64,000 nt of DNA from Pseudochelatococcus contaminans (GCF_014195635.1 NZ_JACICC010000003.1:434001-498000), one strand, 5' to 3'. Shown: positions 17,560-27,474, numbered from the stretch's first letter. Made by a program: numbers and translations. Notes: a model not told the origin generated them from the letters alone.

Positions 17560-19575
17560 ATGGCTTTGGACAGCAATCTTCAACAACTGCTTTTTGGGCG
17601 TCTTACGCTTGAGGCGCTCCCGCTGCACGAGCCAATCGTGGTTGTGACCTTCGTGGGCGTTGCCCTCGGCGGCATCGCGGTTCTCGGCGCTCTCACCTAC
17701 TTCCGGCTGTGGGGCTATCTCTGGCACGAGTGGTTTACCAGTGTCGATCACAAGAAGATCGGCATCATGTATATCGTGCTGGGTATCGTGATGTTCCTGC
17801 GCGGCCTTGCCGACGCCATCATGCTGCGGCTTCAGCAGGCGATAGCGTCCGGGGGCAGCGAAGGTTATCTCAACGCCCATCACTACGACCAGATCTTCAC
17901 CGCCCATGGCGTGATCATGATCTTCTTCGTCGCCATGCCGTTGGTGACCGGCCTGATGAACTACGTCATGCCGCTTCAGATCGGCGCGCGCGACGTGGCG
18001 TTTCCGTTCCTGAACAACCTCAGCTTCTGGCTGACGACTTCGGGCGCTGTGCTGGTGATGATCTCGCTGTTCGTCGGTGAGTTCGCGCAGACCGGCTGGC
18101 TGGCCTATCCGCCGCTGTCGGGTATCGATAACAGTCCATGGGTCGGCGTCGACTATTATCTATGGTCACTACAGATTGCGGGTGTCGGTACGACGCTGTC
18201 GGGCATCAACCTGATCGTGACCATCGTTAAGATGCGTTGCCCGGGCATGCACTACATGCGCATGCCGATCTTCACCTGGACCAGCCTGTGCACGAACATC
18301 CTGATCGTCGCGACGTTCCCCATCCTTACCGCAGTGCTCGCCCTGCTGACGCTTGACCGTTACGTCGGAACGCACTTCTTCACCAATGACGGTGGCGGCA
18401 ATCCGATGATGTACGTCAACCTCATCTGGATCTGGGGCCATCCGGAAGTTTACATTCTGGTGTTGCCTGCGTTCGGCATCTTCTCGGAAGTGGTCGCCAC
18501 GCTCTCGGGCAAGCGCCTCTTCGGTTATACCTCGATGGTTTACGCCACGGCGTGTATCACGATCCTGTCGTACATCGTGTGGCTGCATCACTTCTTCACG
18601 ATGGGTGCCGGCGCCACTGTGAATACGTTCTTCGGCATCACGACGATGATCATTTCGATCCCGACGGGCGCCAAGATCTTCAACTGGCTGTTCACGATGT
18701 ACAAGGGACGCATTCGCTTCGAAGTCCCGATGTACTGGTCCATCGGCTTCATGCTGACGTTCGTTGTCGGCGGCATGACGGGTGTTCTCCTTGCCGTTCC
18801 TCCGGCGGACTTCGTTCTCCATAACAGCCTGTTCCTCGTGGCCCACTTCCACAACACCATAATCGGCGGCGTCGTGTTCGGCCTGTTCGCCGGTCTTGTG
18901 TACTGGTTCCCCAAGATGTTCGGCTTCAGGGCCGATCCGTTTGTTGGCAAGATCGCGTTCTGGTGCTGGCAGATCGGCTTCTGGGTCGCGTTCATGCCGG
19001 TCTACATCCTCGGACTGATGGGCGTGACGCGTCGTCTCAGCCAGTTTGACGACACCTCGTTGCAGCCTCTGTTCATCACGGCTGCGGTGGGTGCGGGTCT
19101 GATTGGTATTGGCACGCTGGCTCTTGTGGGACAGTTTGCTGTCGGCTTCCTGCGCCGCAAAGACCCGGCTTACGCGGATACCACAGGCGACCCGTGGAAC
19201 GGACGCACGCTGGAGTGGGCGACGTCGTCCCCGCCGCCTGCCTACAACTTCGCCTTTACCCCTGTCGCACATGACATCGATGCATGGTGGGACATGAAGA
19301 AGCGTGGTTATTCGCGTCCGCTGACCGGGTTCGTGCCCGTGCATATGCCGCATAACACCGGCATGGGCGTTGTCCTGGCGGGATTGGCCACGGTTCTCGG
19401 TTTTGCTCTGATCTGGCACATCTGGTGGCTTGTGGTCGTCGCCTTCGTGACGCTCATCGGCACGGCTATTGCCCACACGTTCAACTATAATCGGGACTAT
19501 TACATCCCTGCTGCCGAGGTTGCTGCGATCGAAGATAATCGTACGCGCCTGCTCGCCGGGAAGGTGACATCATGA
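17560..19575 (+). CDS. cyoB: Cytochrome bo3 ubiquinol oxidase subunit I
   Basis: 671 residues, the haem-copper catalytic subunit that reduces oxygen to water and pumps protons. Haem and copper ligands are intact: His116 in [10 protein letters not shown] (low-spin haem), His294 in WGHPEVY, His343/His344 in LHHFF, and His429/His431 in AHFHNT. Each sits ten residues later than in E. coli CyoB. About 15 membrane helices are expected. The cyoC start overlaps its stop by ATGA. The long minus-strand frame over this gene is a codon-bias shadow. Confidence 0.97.
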   Translation: MALDSNLQQLLFGRLTLEALPLHEPIVVVTFVGVALGGIAVLGALTYFRLWGYLWHEWFTSVDHKKIGIMYIVLGIVMFLRGLADAIMLRLQQAIASGGSEGYLNAHHYDQIFTAHGVIMIFFVAMPLVTGLMNYVMPLQIGARDVAFPFLNNLSFWLTTSGAVLVMISLFVGEFAQTGWLAYPPLSGIDNSPWVGVDYYLWSLQIAGVGTTLSGINLIVTIVKMRCPGMHYMRMPIFTWTSLCTNILIVATFPILTAVLALLTLDRYVGTHFFTNDGGGNPMMYVNLIWIWGHPEVYILVLPAFGIFSEVVATLSGKRLFGYTSMVYATACITILSYIVWLHHFFTMGAGATVNTFFGITTMIISIPTGAKIFNWLFTMYKGRIRFEVPMYWSIGFMLTFVVGGMTGVLLAVPPADFVLHNSLFLVAHFHNTIIGGVVFGLFAGLVYWFPKMFGFRADPFVGKIAFWCWQIGFWVAFMPVYILGLMGVTRRLSQFDDTSLQPLFITAAVGAGLIGIGTLALVGQFAVGFLRRKDPAYADTTGDPWNGRTLEWATSSPPPAYNFAFTPVAHDIDAWWDMKKRGYSRPLTGFVPVHMPHNTGMGVVLAGLATVLGFALIWHIWWLVVVAFVTLIGTAIAHTFNYNRDYYIPAAEVAAIEDNRTRLLAGKVTS

Positions 19576-20210
19576 CGAAAGTTTCCAGCACGTCGGGGCT
19601 TGCCGGTGAAGCGCCTGTCTTCTTTCTGACGGAGACGGACGAGGATCACGGTCACCACGAAACCGGGACAAATCTCGGTTTCTGGATCTACCTCATGAGC
19701 GACTGCCTTATCTTCGCATCGCTCTTCGCCGTACATGCCGTGGTCGGCCGCAATTATGCGGGCGGTCCGGCTCCGGTCGATCTCTTCGATCTCAACATCA
19801 TCCTGCTGTCGACAACCGCGCTGCTGATCTCGTCGATTACCTACGGTTTTTCGGTCATCGCGATGCAGTCCGGCAAGCAGCAGGGCACGCTGGGCTGGCT
19901 GGCGGCCACGGGTGTTTTCGGCCTTATCTTCCTTGGCCTGTCGCTGTATGAGTTTTACCACCTCATCCACATCGGCGCGACGCCGCAGGTCAGCGCCTTC
20001 CTGTCCTCGTTCTTCGCGCTTGTCGGCACCCACGCTCTTCACGTCGCGTTTGGCATCGTGTGGCTGGTGGTTCTGCTTGTGCAGATCAAGCAGCGCGGTC
20101 TGATCGAGGCGAACCAGCGCAGGGTTCTGTGCCTGTCCATGTTCTGGCACTTCCTCGATCTCGTCTGGATCGTTGTGTTTTCGTTCGTTTACCTGATAGG
20201 AGTGCTCTGA
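19572..20210 (+). CDS. cyoC: Cytochrome bo3 ubiquinol oxidase subunit III
   Basis: 212 residues with five predicted membrane helices, opening [20 protein letters not shown] and containing [14 protein letters not shown], typical of haem-copper oxidase subunit III. It supports assembly and proton-pathway stability in subunit I. The ATG overlaps the cyoB stop and its own TGA overlaps the cyoD start (TGATG), so the three are translationally coupled. Confidence 0.95.
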   Translation: MTKVSSTSGLAGEAPVFFLTETDEDHGHHETGTNLGFWIYLMSDCLIFASLFAVHAVVGRNYAGGPAPVDLFDLNIILLSTTALLISSITYGFSVIAMQSGKQQGTLGWLAATGVFGLIFLGLSLYEFYHLIHIGATPQVSAFLSSFFALVGTHALHVAFGIVWLVVLLVQIKQRGLIEANQRRVLCLSMFWHFLDLVWIVVFSFVYLIGVL

Positions 20211-20602
20211 TGGGTGCGAAATTGCCTGACGCCGCCACGGCGCATTCCGGCGCTCAGCATCACTCCGGTGAAGCTCACGGTACGGTTGGCGGTTATATCA
20301 CCGGCTTTATTCTGTCGGCCATTCTTACCGTCATTCCGTTCTGGCTCGTGATGAGCGGCGCTCTTGCCGACACGGCGCTGACCGCGCTTGCGGTGGCGGC
20401 TTTGGGTGCGTTGCAGATCGTCGTACACATGGTGTACTTCCTGCAGATGAATGGACGTTCGGAAGCTGGCTGGACGCTGTCCGCCTTCATTTTCACCGTC
20501 ATCATTATTGCGATTGCCGTCGTGGGTTCGGTGTGGGTCATGCATCATCTTGATGTCAATATGATGCCGATGACGCACGAGGATGCCCGCACGCTTCCAT
20601 AA
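20210..20602 (+). CDS. cyoD: Cytochrome bo3 ubiquinol oxidase subunit IV
   Basis: 130 residues from the ATG that overlaps the cyoC stop. After a short His-rich N-terminus come three membrane helices, GGYITGFILSAILTVIPFWL, LGALQIVVHMVYFLQM and FIFTVIIIAIAVVGSVWVMH, the layout of CyoD. It assists copper insertion and stability of the complex. No cyoE (haem O synthase) follows; SURF1 does. Confidence 0.93.
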   Translation: MGAKLPDAATAHSGAQHHSGEAHGTVGGYITGFILSAILTVIPFWLVMSGALADTALTALAVAALGALQIVVHMVYFLQMNGRSEAGWTLSAFIFTVIIIAIAVVGSVWVMHHLDVNMMPMTHEDARTLP

Positions 20603-20606
20603 GGCC

Positions 20607-21368
20607 ATGAATTTGAGCAGCAAATCCTCGTTCCCGCCGCGATCGCTGATCGCGGCGGGAATTGCCGTCTTTATTGTCGTGTGTGGCCTGCTGTCGCTTG
20701 GCGTCTGGCAGTTGCAGCGTCTGGCCTGGAAAAACGATCTGATCGCCAGAGTGGATGCTCGCGTGCATGCGGTTCCCGTTCCCGCTCCCGGTCCTGATCA
20801 ATGGCCCGATATTTCACGTGAGAACGATGAGTATCGGCGTGTCAGCGTGAGTGGGACTTTCCAGCATGATCGTGAAACGCTGGTTCAGGCTGTAACGGAA
20901 CTTGGAGCCGGTTTCTGGGTCTTGACGCCGCTCGTGGACGACCGCGGGGATGCTATTCTCATCAACCGTGGTTTCGTTCCATCGGATCGTCGCTTACCTG
21001 AAAGCCGTGCAGCCGGGCAGATAGATGGTGCGGTGACAGTCACCGGGCTTATTCGCATCACGGAGCCAAAGGGTGCATTCTTGCGCGACAACGATCCGGT
21101 TGCCGACAAGTGGTATGCCCGTGACGTTGCCGCCATTGCCGAGGCGCGAGACTTGGGGGATACGGCGCCTTATTTCATCGATGCCGATGGCACCCCCAAT
21201 CCTGGGGACTATCCGCGTGGTGGACTGACGCGTATCTCGTTCCCCAATACGCACCTTATCTATGCGCTGACTTGGTTCTCAATGGCGGTTATTGCCGCTG
21301 CGATGTTCATCGGTTTTTATCGCCATTCGCGGCGTGAGTATCAGCGCCGGTTAGATAACAGGCGGTAA
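20607..21368 (+). CDS. SURF1 family oxidase assembly protein
   Basis: 253 residues from the ATG 4 bp after the cyoD stop; an in-frame ATG at 20583 would overlap cyoD by 20 bp. SURF1 features include an N-terminal helix running into SLGVWQLQRLAWKNDLIARV, the central GFWVLTPLVDDRGDAILINR followed by GFVP, and the C-terminal PNTHLIYALTWFSMAVIAAA helix. SURF1 proteins help insert haem into haem-copper oxidases. Its position at the end of cyoABCD implies service to this bo3 oxidase. Confidence 0.92.
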   Translation: MNLSSKSSFPPRSLIAAGIAVFIVVCGLLSLGVWQLQRLAWKNDLIARVDARVHAVPVPAPGPDQWPDISRENDEYRRVSVSGTFQHDRETLVQAVTELGAGFWVLTPLVDDRGDAILINRGFVPSDRRLPESRAAGQIDGAVTVTGLIRITEPKGAFLRDNDPVADKWYARDVAAIAEARDLGDTAPYFIDADGTPNPGDYPRGGLTRISFPNTHLIYALTWFSMAVIAAAMFIGFYRHSRREYQRRLDNRR

Positions 21369-21418
21369 TGCGGTTGACATAGATCGCAGCGCCTTCAGGC
21401 TGTGCGATGAGGTACAAT

Positions 21419-21458
21419 AAAAAGCGCCCGTTCCACTTCATCGGAACGGGCGCTTTTT
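21419..21458. terminator. Strong bidirectional terminator
   Basis: A perfect 16-bp inverted repeat (21419-21434 with 21443-21458, 8-nt loop) with A-rich 5' and T-rich 3' flanks lies between the surf1 stop and the convergent b561-YceI gene. It fits a Rho-independent terminator in both directions. Confidence 0.92.
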
Positions 21459-21481
21459 TAGAGCATTACGCCTATGGACGA

Positions 21482-22807
21482 TCAATTGGCTGCTGCGCGG
21501 ACAACGATCTTGACGTCGATCATTTGCGATACCCATTCTGCTGCCGGGTCTGAAAACATCCCGAGATCGAGTTCCGTGCGATCCAGTTCAACCGTGCCTT
21601 CGACATTGGCAACACCGTTGTCGATGATAAGGCGGAAGGGCAAGGTCACGGGGAAGGGCTTGTCCTTGATGGTCAGCGTGCCCTTCGCCTCATAACGATC
21701 CTCCCCGAGAGCGGCAAAGGTGCTCGTTTCAAACCGCGCCTGCGGAAAGCGGGCTGAGTTGAACCACTCGCCGGTTCCGATGGAATTTTCCTGCGTCGCA
21801 TCCCCAGTGCGGGCCGATGCCGTATCGATGATGACAACGGCCTTTGATCCAGACAAATCATCCGGATCGAACCTGATATCGCCAGTCCATTCGTTAAAGC
21901 GCCCTTCGAACGGGCTGCCGGCGTGCGTGCCGGAAAAAACGATGCTGGACGCAGCCTTGTCGATGACCCATGCGGTGGCCGTTGCCTCGGTCGCTGCATC
22001 CGATGTCGCTGATGGCTGCGCGGCGACTTCCGTGACGGTTATTGCGGTTTCTGCCACGGGCGTTGCCGCGATGGCGAGAGGCCCGGGCTGACTCCACGAC
22101 CATCCGGTCAAGGCGACAGCGACCACCGCCAGGACGCCAGCCACGGCAGCAAACATGCTCGGATAGCTTGAGGCGGACGTCTTGCCAATGTGGCCTGAGT
22201 GCTCATCATTGTCACGGCGAAGGAAGGGCACCATTTGCCCAAGGACGCCATCGCGGTCGATGAACTGGTGCTTTAACGCTGCACCGGCATGCAGCGCGAC
22301 GAGAACGACACCGGCCCAGACGAGAAGGCTATGCGCGCCCATCGCGCCGTAAGCGGCGTTGCGGTCGCCTTCAAAGCCCGGCAGATGAGGCACCTGAAAA
22401 AGCCCAAACCACGATGTCGCCACGTTCAGGGGCCGATCCGTGCTGACGGCCCAACCAGCCGAAACATAGGCCCAGCCTGTCAACGGTATGGCAATCAGCA
22501 GTCCGTAGAAGCCGATATGGGTCGCCTTTGCCAGAAACACCTCCCACCACTTCATGCCGGGCGGCAGGGGCGGGGCGGGATGGGTGAGCCGCCATACGAT
22601 GCGGATGGCCGTCAGCGCCAATATCGCAAAGCCGATGGACTTGTGGAGCTGGAAGACCCGGTAAGCAGCCTGCTGCGTGGACGGGTCTGTGATGGCATCG
22701 ACCATCCACCAGCCCATCGCCGCCATGGCGATCACCAAAAATGCGATAGTCCAGTGCAGTGCAATGGCTATGCCTGTATAGCGGGTGGTTGAGCGCTCGG
22801 TGGTCAT
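21482..22807 (-). CDS. Cytochrome b561 - YceI fusion protein
   Basis: 441 residues from the ATG at 22807; an open frame to 22909 adds an unlikely N-terminus. Residues 1 to about 190 form a four-helix cytochrome b561 domain with conserved haem-ligand histidines (ALHWTIAF, LHKSIGF, ALHAGAAL). A further helix near 225-245 leads to a periplasmic YceI lipocalin domain (about 285-440), with VIDKAASSIVFSGTHAGSPF and GTVELDRTELDLGMFSDPAA. b561 proteins pass electrons between quinol and periplasmic acceptors, and YceI domains bind isoprenoid quinone-like lipids. A second YceI gene lies immediately upstream and the cyo operon lies next door. Confidence 0.88.
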   Translation of the reverse strand: MTTERSTTRYTGIAIALHWTIAFLVIAMAAMGWWMVDAITDPSTQQAAYRVFQLHKSIGFAILALTAIRIVWRLTHPAPPLPPGMKWWEVFLAKATHIGFYGLLIAIPLTGWAYVSAGWAVSTDRPLNVATSWFGLFQVPHLPGFEGDRNAAYGAMGAHSLLVWAGVVLVALHAGAALKHQFIDRDGVLGQMVPFLRRDNDEHSGHIGKTSASSYPSMFAAVAGVLAVVAVALTGWSWSQPGPLAIAATPVAETAITVTEVAAQPSATSDAATEATATAWVIDKAASSIVFSGTHAGSPFEGRFNEWTGDIRFDPDDLSGSKAVVIIDTASARTGDATQENSIGTGEWFNSARFPQARFETSTFAALGEDRYEAKGTLTIKDKPFPVTLPFRLIIDNGVANVEGTVELDRTELDLGMFSDPAAEWVSQMIDVKIVVRAAAN

Positions 22808-23011
22808 CGTCGGTAGCCTTTGGTCGATAGCCTTTGACGGAAATAGCGCGAGTTTTTTTAAAGGATCCGGGCAAAGCTGCGGTGGCTTTGCCATGCGGAA
22901 TAAAAGCATGCCGACACCTTTCAGATGCCGGCATGTTCCGGATCGTTACATCCTGTCGATATCTCTGACGGATGCTCTTATACTGTTACTTAAATGTACT
23001 TGGTCGCCGGC

Positions 23012-23701
23012 TTATTGGGCTTCCGGCTTCTGCTGGATGAATTCGCCGTCGAAGCGGACGGTGATTTCATTGCCAAGCGCGCCGCTGGCCTTCTGGCCGA
23101 ACTCGGTGCGATCAAACTTGCCTTCCGCCGCAAAGCCGAGAACCGGCACACCAAGGAAGGGGTGGCTGTCCAGCTCGCCATTGAAGCTGGCATCAAGCGT
23201 CACGGACTTCGAAACGCCGAGAAGCGTCAGATCGCCGGTGATCTTGGCGGTGCGGGGGCCGGTCTGCTCGACCTTGGTGGACTTGAAGGTGATCTCGGGG
23301 AATTTGTCGCTGTTGAGGAAGTTCTGGTTGCGGCTGATATCCTCATTCCAAGATTCAAAGCCCGTGCGCGCGTGGGTGGCCTTGTAGTCTGCGGGATAAG
23401 CCGTCTGCACCGACTTCGGGTCGATGGTGACCTCGATGCTGGAAGCGGAGATGTTGGCGGGATCGAAGTTCAGCGTTCCCTGAACATTCGCAAAGCGGCC
23501 GGTGTAGTTCGACACGTTGAGGTGCTTCAGCGACCAGAGTAGCGCCGAATGCGTGGGATCGAGCTTGTAGACGCCAGCCGGCGCCTTGACTTCCACAGTC
23601 TCGGTCTGCGCCAGCGCGGGGGTGGCGAGAAAAGGAGCTGCGCCTGCGAAAGTGGAGACAGCGCCAAGCATTGCGACGGCAAGGAATTTGCTTTTGTGCA
23701 T
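23012..23701 (-). CDS. Periplasmic YceI family protein
   Basis: 229 residues with a cleavable signal peptide ending near PALAQ. The mature part is a full YceI domain: GVYKLDPTHSALLWSLKHLN, YTGRFANVQGTLNFDPANIS and ISRNQNFLNSDKFPEITFKS. YceI proteins are lipocalin-like and bind long isoprenoid chains. It is transcribed toward the b561-YceI fusion after a 204-bp gap, so the pair may share a promoter. Two direct repeats lie just upstream of the start. Confidence 0.92.
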   Translation of the reverse strand: MHKSKFLAVAMLGAVSTFAGAAPFLATPALAQTETVEVKAPAGVYKLDPTHSALLWSLKHLNVSNYTGRFANVQGTLNFDPANISASSIEVTIDPKSVQTAYPADYKATHARTGFESWNEDISRNQNFLNSDKFPEITFKSTKVEQTGPRTAKITGDLTLLGVSKSVTLDASFNGELDSHPFLGVPVLGFAAEGKFDRTEFGQKASGALGNEITVRFDGEFIQQKPEAQ

Positions 23702-23718
23702 TGGAAGATCCCATCAGT

Positions 23719-23779
23719 ATGATGCAAGCTGAGAATGGTTCAATCTATCGATTTTGCAGCATGATGCAAACTGACAATG
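23719..23779. promoter_or_regulatory. Pair of 19-bp direct repeats upstream of yceI
   Basis: The 19-mers at 23719-23737 and 23761-23779 share 17 positions (core ATGATGCAA) and start 42 bp apart, four helical turns. They lie 18-78 bp upstream of the yceI start. This spacing suits a regulator binding two sites on one face. The rest of the gap (23780-24077) is AT-rich and holds no gene I can support. Confidence 0.5.
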
Positions 23780-24077
23780 TTGTGAAATCTTTTTCTGTGG
23801 ATTGCCGTTCCTGTGCATCAAAACTTATGTCCGAAATACGGCAATCAACATGTGTGGCTTGTTATACTTTTGGTGCAATTCAACGCAGTGATCATTATTT
23901 TTATTGGGCGCACTGCCATATGACTATTGAATGACGGGCGATGGCCCGCGTTTTACATTTCGACATTACATCTCATGCTCCGGCGTCCGGAGAGCGAAGA
24001 CAACTCAATATCTGGCGGAAAGGCTGCCCCGCGTTGCGCGCATGATCGCGGCATTGAAAATTTATAAACTGCTTATA

Positions 24078-24092
24078 TAGTTAGCCTAACTA
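24078..24092. promoter_or_regulatory. Perfect palindrome, candidate MarR operator
   Basis: A 15-bp palindrome, TAGTTAG-C-CTAACTA, lies in an AT-rich promoter-like stretch 30 bp before the marR start. MarR-family repressors typically bind such sites in their own promoters, so this is a likely autoregulatory operator also controlling the exporter gene. Confidence 0.6.
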
Positions 24093-24121
24093 ATTTGCCA
24101 GATCCATTTTGGAGAGCTTCC

Positions 24122-24577
24122 TTGCCTGACGGGCCCCTTGCCGATGAGGCGGCGGCGATTGCAGACCTGTTACGGCCTGCGATCTTGCGCCTTAACCGTG
24201 ACTTGCGCCGTGAAATCCGCTCTGCGGCGGGGTTATCCCCGTTTCAGACGCTTATTCTGGCCACGCTCGAAAACGAACCGGGACTTGGCGTCAACGAGCT
24301 TGCGCTGCGGGAGCGCATCAAGCCGCCGAGCATGAGCGCACACGTCAAGACGCTGGAGCAGGCAGGATTTCTCCGACGAGAGGAAGGGGCGCATGCCGAC
24401 CGTCGGCGCGTTCGCCTGCGCGTCACCGCGGAAGGCTCGCGCGTGCTGCAGGATGTCAAACGCGTGCGCACCGCGTGGCTTGCCAAGCGCATTGCCCTTT
24501 TATCGCAGGAAGAGCGCGACAGCATTCTGCACGCCATCAATCCCTTGATTAAATTGAGTGAGCCACCCGTATCATGA
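24122..24577 (+). CDS. MarR family transcriptional regulator
   Basis: 151 residues. The start is placed at the TTG at 24122, since GGAGAG (24111-24116) sits 5 bases upstream; an earlier in-frame TTG at 24095 has no such site. The winged helix spans about residues 40-110: LSPFQTLILATLENEPGLGV, NELALRERIKPPSMSAHVKT and REEGAHADRRRVRLRVTAEG, the last being the wing with the DRR signature. It probably represses itself and the exporter, whose ATG overlaps its stop (ATGA). Confidence 0.9.
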   Translation: MPDGPLADEAAAIADLLRPAILRLNRDLRREIRSAAGLSPFQTLILATLENEPGLGVNELALRERIKPPSMSAHVKTLEQAGFLRREEGAHADRRRVRLRVTAEGSRVLQDVKRVRTAWLAKRIALLSQEERDSILHAINPLIKLSEPPVS

Positions 24578-26055
24578 GCATTCCCGATCACCCGGAGGCG
24601 GTTTCCCAGGTTGCCGGAGAGCCGTCGCGGTCGCGGTTCATCGTGTCCTACATCGTCGGTTTTGCGCTGTTCATGCAGCTTCTCGACTCGACCGTGGTGG
24701 CGATGGCTTTGCCCGCGATGGCGCGTACATTCGGCGAAGACCCGGTGCGAATGAATGTTGTCATCACGTCCTATCTGCTGAGTGTTTCGGTTTTCATTCC
24801 GATATGCGGCTGGGTCGCGGACCGTTTCGGTGCGCGTAACGTTTTCGTTGCCGCCATCGTGCTGTTCACGATCAGCTCGGTCGCCTGCGGCCTCGCCAAC
24901 TCGCTCGGCCAGCTTGTCGTGGCGCGGTTGTTGCAGGGCATGGCGGGCGCGATGATGGTGCCAGTGGGGCGCATCGTGATGCTGAAGTCCGTGACGAAGG
25001 CGGACCTGATGCAGGCCACCGCCTTTCTGACTGTGCCGGCGCTTATGGGGCCGGTGCTGGGGCCGCCGATCGGCGGGCTCATCACCACTTTCGGGTCATG
25101 GCGCTGGATATTTCTGATGAACCTTCCGGTGGGCATCCTTGGCGTTATCATGGCGTGCATATACATTCGCAATATCCGCGAAGAGCACGTTCCGCCGCTC
25201 GACTGGAAGGGGTTCATCCTCATGGGCGGCGCGCTTGCGGGGCTGGTGCTGGGCTTCGAGATGCTGACGCACGGCGATGCATCCTGGCCCATCAGCTCCG
25301 GCATATTGGGGGCGGGTGCTGCTGCGTTGTGGCTCTATATGCGCCATGCGCGGCGCACGGAAGCGCCGCTGATCGATTTCAGCCTGATGAAGATCCGCAC
25401 GTTTTATGCATCTGTGGTGAGCGGCAATTTCTGCCGGTTCGATATCAGCGCGTCGCCGTTTCTGCTGGCGCTTTTGTTGCAGGTGGTGTTCGGCCTTTCC
25501 GCTGTGGCGGCGGGCATGATTACCGCGGCGGGTGCTGTCGGCGCCGTGATGGCGAAGTTCCTCATCACGCCGTTGTTCAAGCAGTTCGGGTTCAGGAGCG
25601 TGCTGGTGGTCAACGGCATGGCCTCGGGGTTGGCCATCGGGGCCAGTGCGCTGTTCACGCCGACGACGCCGCATCTTGTCATGGCCATCGTGCTTTTCGT
25701 TGCCGGCATGTTGCGTTCAACGCAGCTCACGGGGATCAATACGCTCACATTTGCGGATATTTCGCCTGAACGCATGAGCGCCGCCACGACTTTGTCGAGC
25801 ATGTTGCAGCAATTGGCGTTCAGCGTGGGTGTGGGCATCGCGGCAGTGACGCTTCAGGCGAGCATGTCGGCGCGCGGTGACACGGAACTGTCCGGGTTTG
25901 ATGTGCGGGTCGGCATTATTGTGGTCGCGGTGCTGGCGGCCGCGTCGGCGATCGGATTCTCGCGTCTGGCCAGAGATGCGGGCGATGAAGTGAGCAAGCA
26001 CCATACGGATGAACGGCGGCGTCTCGACGATCCGGCGTCCGGCGGGCATCATTGA
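24574..26055 (+). CDS. DHA2 (EmrB/QacA) family MFS exporter
   Basis: 493 residues with about 14 membrane helices. Family motifs include LDSTVVAMALPAM (helix 1, motif D1), GWVADRFGARNVF (motif A) and ARLLQGMAGAMMVP in the helix-4 region. DHA2 proteins are proton-driven drug exporters of the inner membrane. The regulator-exporter pair is the usual layout for an inducible efflux system; the inducing compound cannot be inferred. No membrane-fusion partner (EmrA) is adjacent, so it may act alone. Confidence 0.92.
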   Translation: MSIPDHPEAVSQVAGEPSRSRFIVSYIVGFALFMQLLDSTVVAMALPAMARTFGEDPVRMNVVITSYLLSVSVFIPICGWVADRFGARNVFVAAIVLFTISSVACGLANSLGQLVVARLLQGMAGAMMVPVGRIVMLKSVTKADLMQATAFLTVPALMGPVLGPPIGGLITTFGSWRWIFLMNLPVGILGVIMACIYIRNIREEHVPPLDWKGFILMGGALAGLVLGFEMLTHGDASWPISSGILGAGAAALWLYMRHARRTEAPLIDFSLMKIRTFYASVVSGNFCRFDISASPFLLALLLQVVFGLSAVAAGMITAAGAVGAVMAKFLITPLFKQFGFRSVLVVNGMASGLAIGASALFTPTTPHLVMAIVLFVAGMLRSTQLTGINTLTFADISPERMSAATTLSSMLQQLAFSVGVGIAAVTLQASMSARGDTELSGFDVRVGIIVVAVLAAASAIGFSRLARDAGDEVSKHHTDERRRLDDPASGGHH

Positions 26056-26211
26056 CCGGGGCGAGAGTGATCAGGACGAACTGCGCGTGAATTCTCTTGA
26101 ACGGCGTTGCGTCATGCTTACGATACGTATGGTGGCACGGGGGCGAGCGTGACTCGCCGGTTGCGGATCACGCGCAGGCATAAGACAGGTACAGGCGAGG
26201 GGCGGAACGAC

Positions 26212-27474
26212 ATGACGACACATCATCACACCACTGCATCAGTCATCGACCCGGTCAGGCTCGACAGGCTGGCGGAGGTGGCTGTCAAGGTCGGGTTGCA
26301 GCTTCAGGCCGGACAGGATCTGTTGGTGACCGCTCCCGTCGCCGCGCTGCCGCTGGTCAGGCGCATTGCCGAACACGCTTATAAGGCTGGCGCCAATCTC
26401 GTGACGCCGTTCTTCTCCGATGAAGAGCTGGCGCTGACGCGCTATGCTTTTGCGCCGGACAGCAGTTTCGACAAGGCTCCGGCGTGGCTTTATGAGGGGA
26501 TGGCGAAGGCCTTTTCAGGCAACACCGCGCGGCTCGCCATTGTTGGCGACGACCCGTTGTTGTTGGCCAATCAGGATCCGTCCCGCGTGGCGCGCGCCGG
26601 CAAGGCCAATTCCGCTGCCTATCAGCCGGCGCTGGAGAAGATTGCAGGCTTCGATATCAACTGGAACATCATTGCCTATCCGGGCACCGCGTGGGCACGG
26701 CAGGTGTTTCCGGATGATACAGTCGATGTCGCTGTGTCGCGGCTGGCCGAAGCCATTTTTGCCGCCTCACGCGTGAACGGCGATGATGCGGTGGCCGCCT
26801 GGGCGTCGCACAACGCGGCGCTGAAACAGCGATATGATTGGCTGAACGATCAGCGTTTCCATGCGCTGCACTTTACCGGGCCGGGCACGGATCTCGTTGT
26901 CGGGCTTGCGGACGGGCACGAGTGGCATGGCGGCGCTTCGACGGCGAAAAACGGCGTGACGTGCAATCCCAACATTCCCACAGAGGAAGTGTTCACCACC
27001 CCCCACGCACTGCGGGTTGACGGGCACGTCGTCAGCACCAAGCCGCTCTCGCATCAGGGCGCACTCATCGACAACATCGCCGTGCGCTTCGAGGGTGGGC
27101 GCATCGTCGAGGCGCGGGCCACGCGCGGGGAGGAAGTGCTCAACAAGGTGCTGGATACGGACGAGGGCGCGCGGCGACTGGGAGAGGTGGCGTTGGTGCC
27201 GCATTCCTCGCCGATTTCGCGCAGCGGCATCCTGTTCTACAATACCCTGTTCGATGAAAACGCTTCGTGCCACATCGCGCTGGGGCAGTGCTATTCCAAG
27301 TGCTTCGTGGACGGAGCGAACCTGTCTCCCGATGAGATCGCCGCGCGCGGTGGCAACAAGAGCCTCATCCATATCGACTGGATGATCGGTTCGGGAGAGG
27401 TTGACATCGATGGCGTACACGCCGACGGGCGGCGCGTGCCCGTATTCCGCAAGGGCGAGTGGGCGCACGGATAA
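26212..27474 (+). CDS. M29 family aminopeptidase
   Basis: 420 residues from the ATG at 26212, preceded by GAGGGGCGGA; the frame extends to 26107 without a better start. It matches peptidase family M29 (aminopeptidase T/AmpS): GPGTDLVVGLADGHEWHGGA, NIPTEEVFTTPH, GEVALVPHSSPISRSGILFY, NASCHIALGQCY and HIDWMIGSGEVDIDG carry the expected metal-binding Glu, His and Asp residues. These cytoplasmic enzymes remove N-terminal residues from peptides using cobalt or zinc. Single gene, followed by a hairpin. Confidence 0.92.
   Translation: MTTHHHTTASVIDPVRLDRLAEVAVKVGLQLQAGQDLLVTAPVAALPLVRRIAEHAYKAGANLVTPFFSDEELALTRYAFAPDSSFDKAPAWLYEGMAKAFSGNTARLAIVGDDPLLLANQDPSRVARAGKANSAAYQPALEKIAGFDINWNIIAYPGTAWARQVFPDDTVDVAVSRLAEAIFAASRVNGDDAVAAWASHNAALKQRYDWLNDQRFHALHFTGPGTDLVVGLADGHEWHGGASTAKNGVTCNPNIPTEEVFTTPHALRVDGHVVSTKPLSHQGALIDNIAVRFEGGRIVEARATRGEEVLNKVLDTDEGARRLGEVALVPHSSPISRSGILFYNTLFDENASCHIALGQCYSKCFVDGANLSPDEIAARGGNKSLIHIDWMIGSGEVDIDGVHADGRRVPVFRKGEWAHG

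Noticed and set aside
18169-19476. 435-codon open frame on the minus strand over cyoB
   Set aside because: cyoB is unmistakable on the plus strand with all haem and copper ligands. The antisense frame is rich in Arg, His and Asp from codon bias, and has no family resemblance or ribosome binding site.
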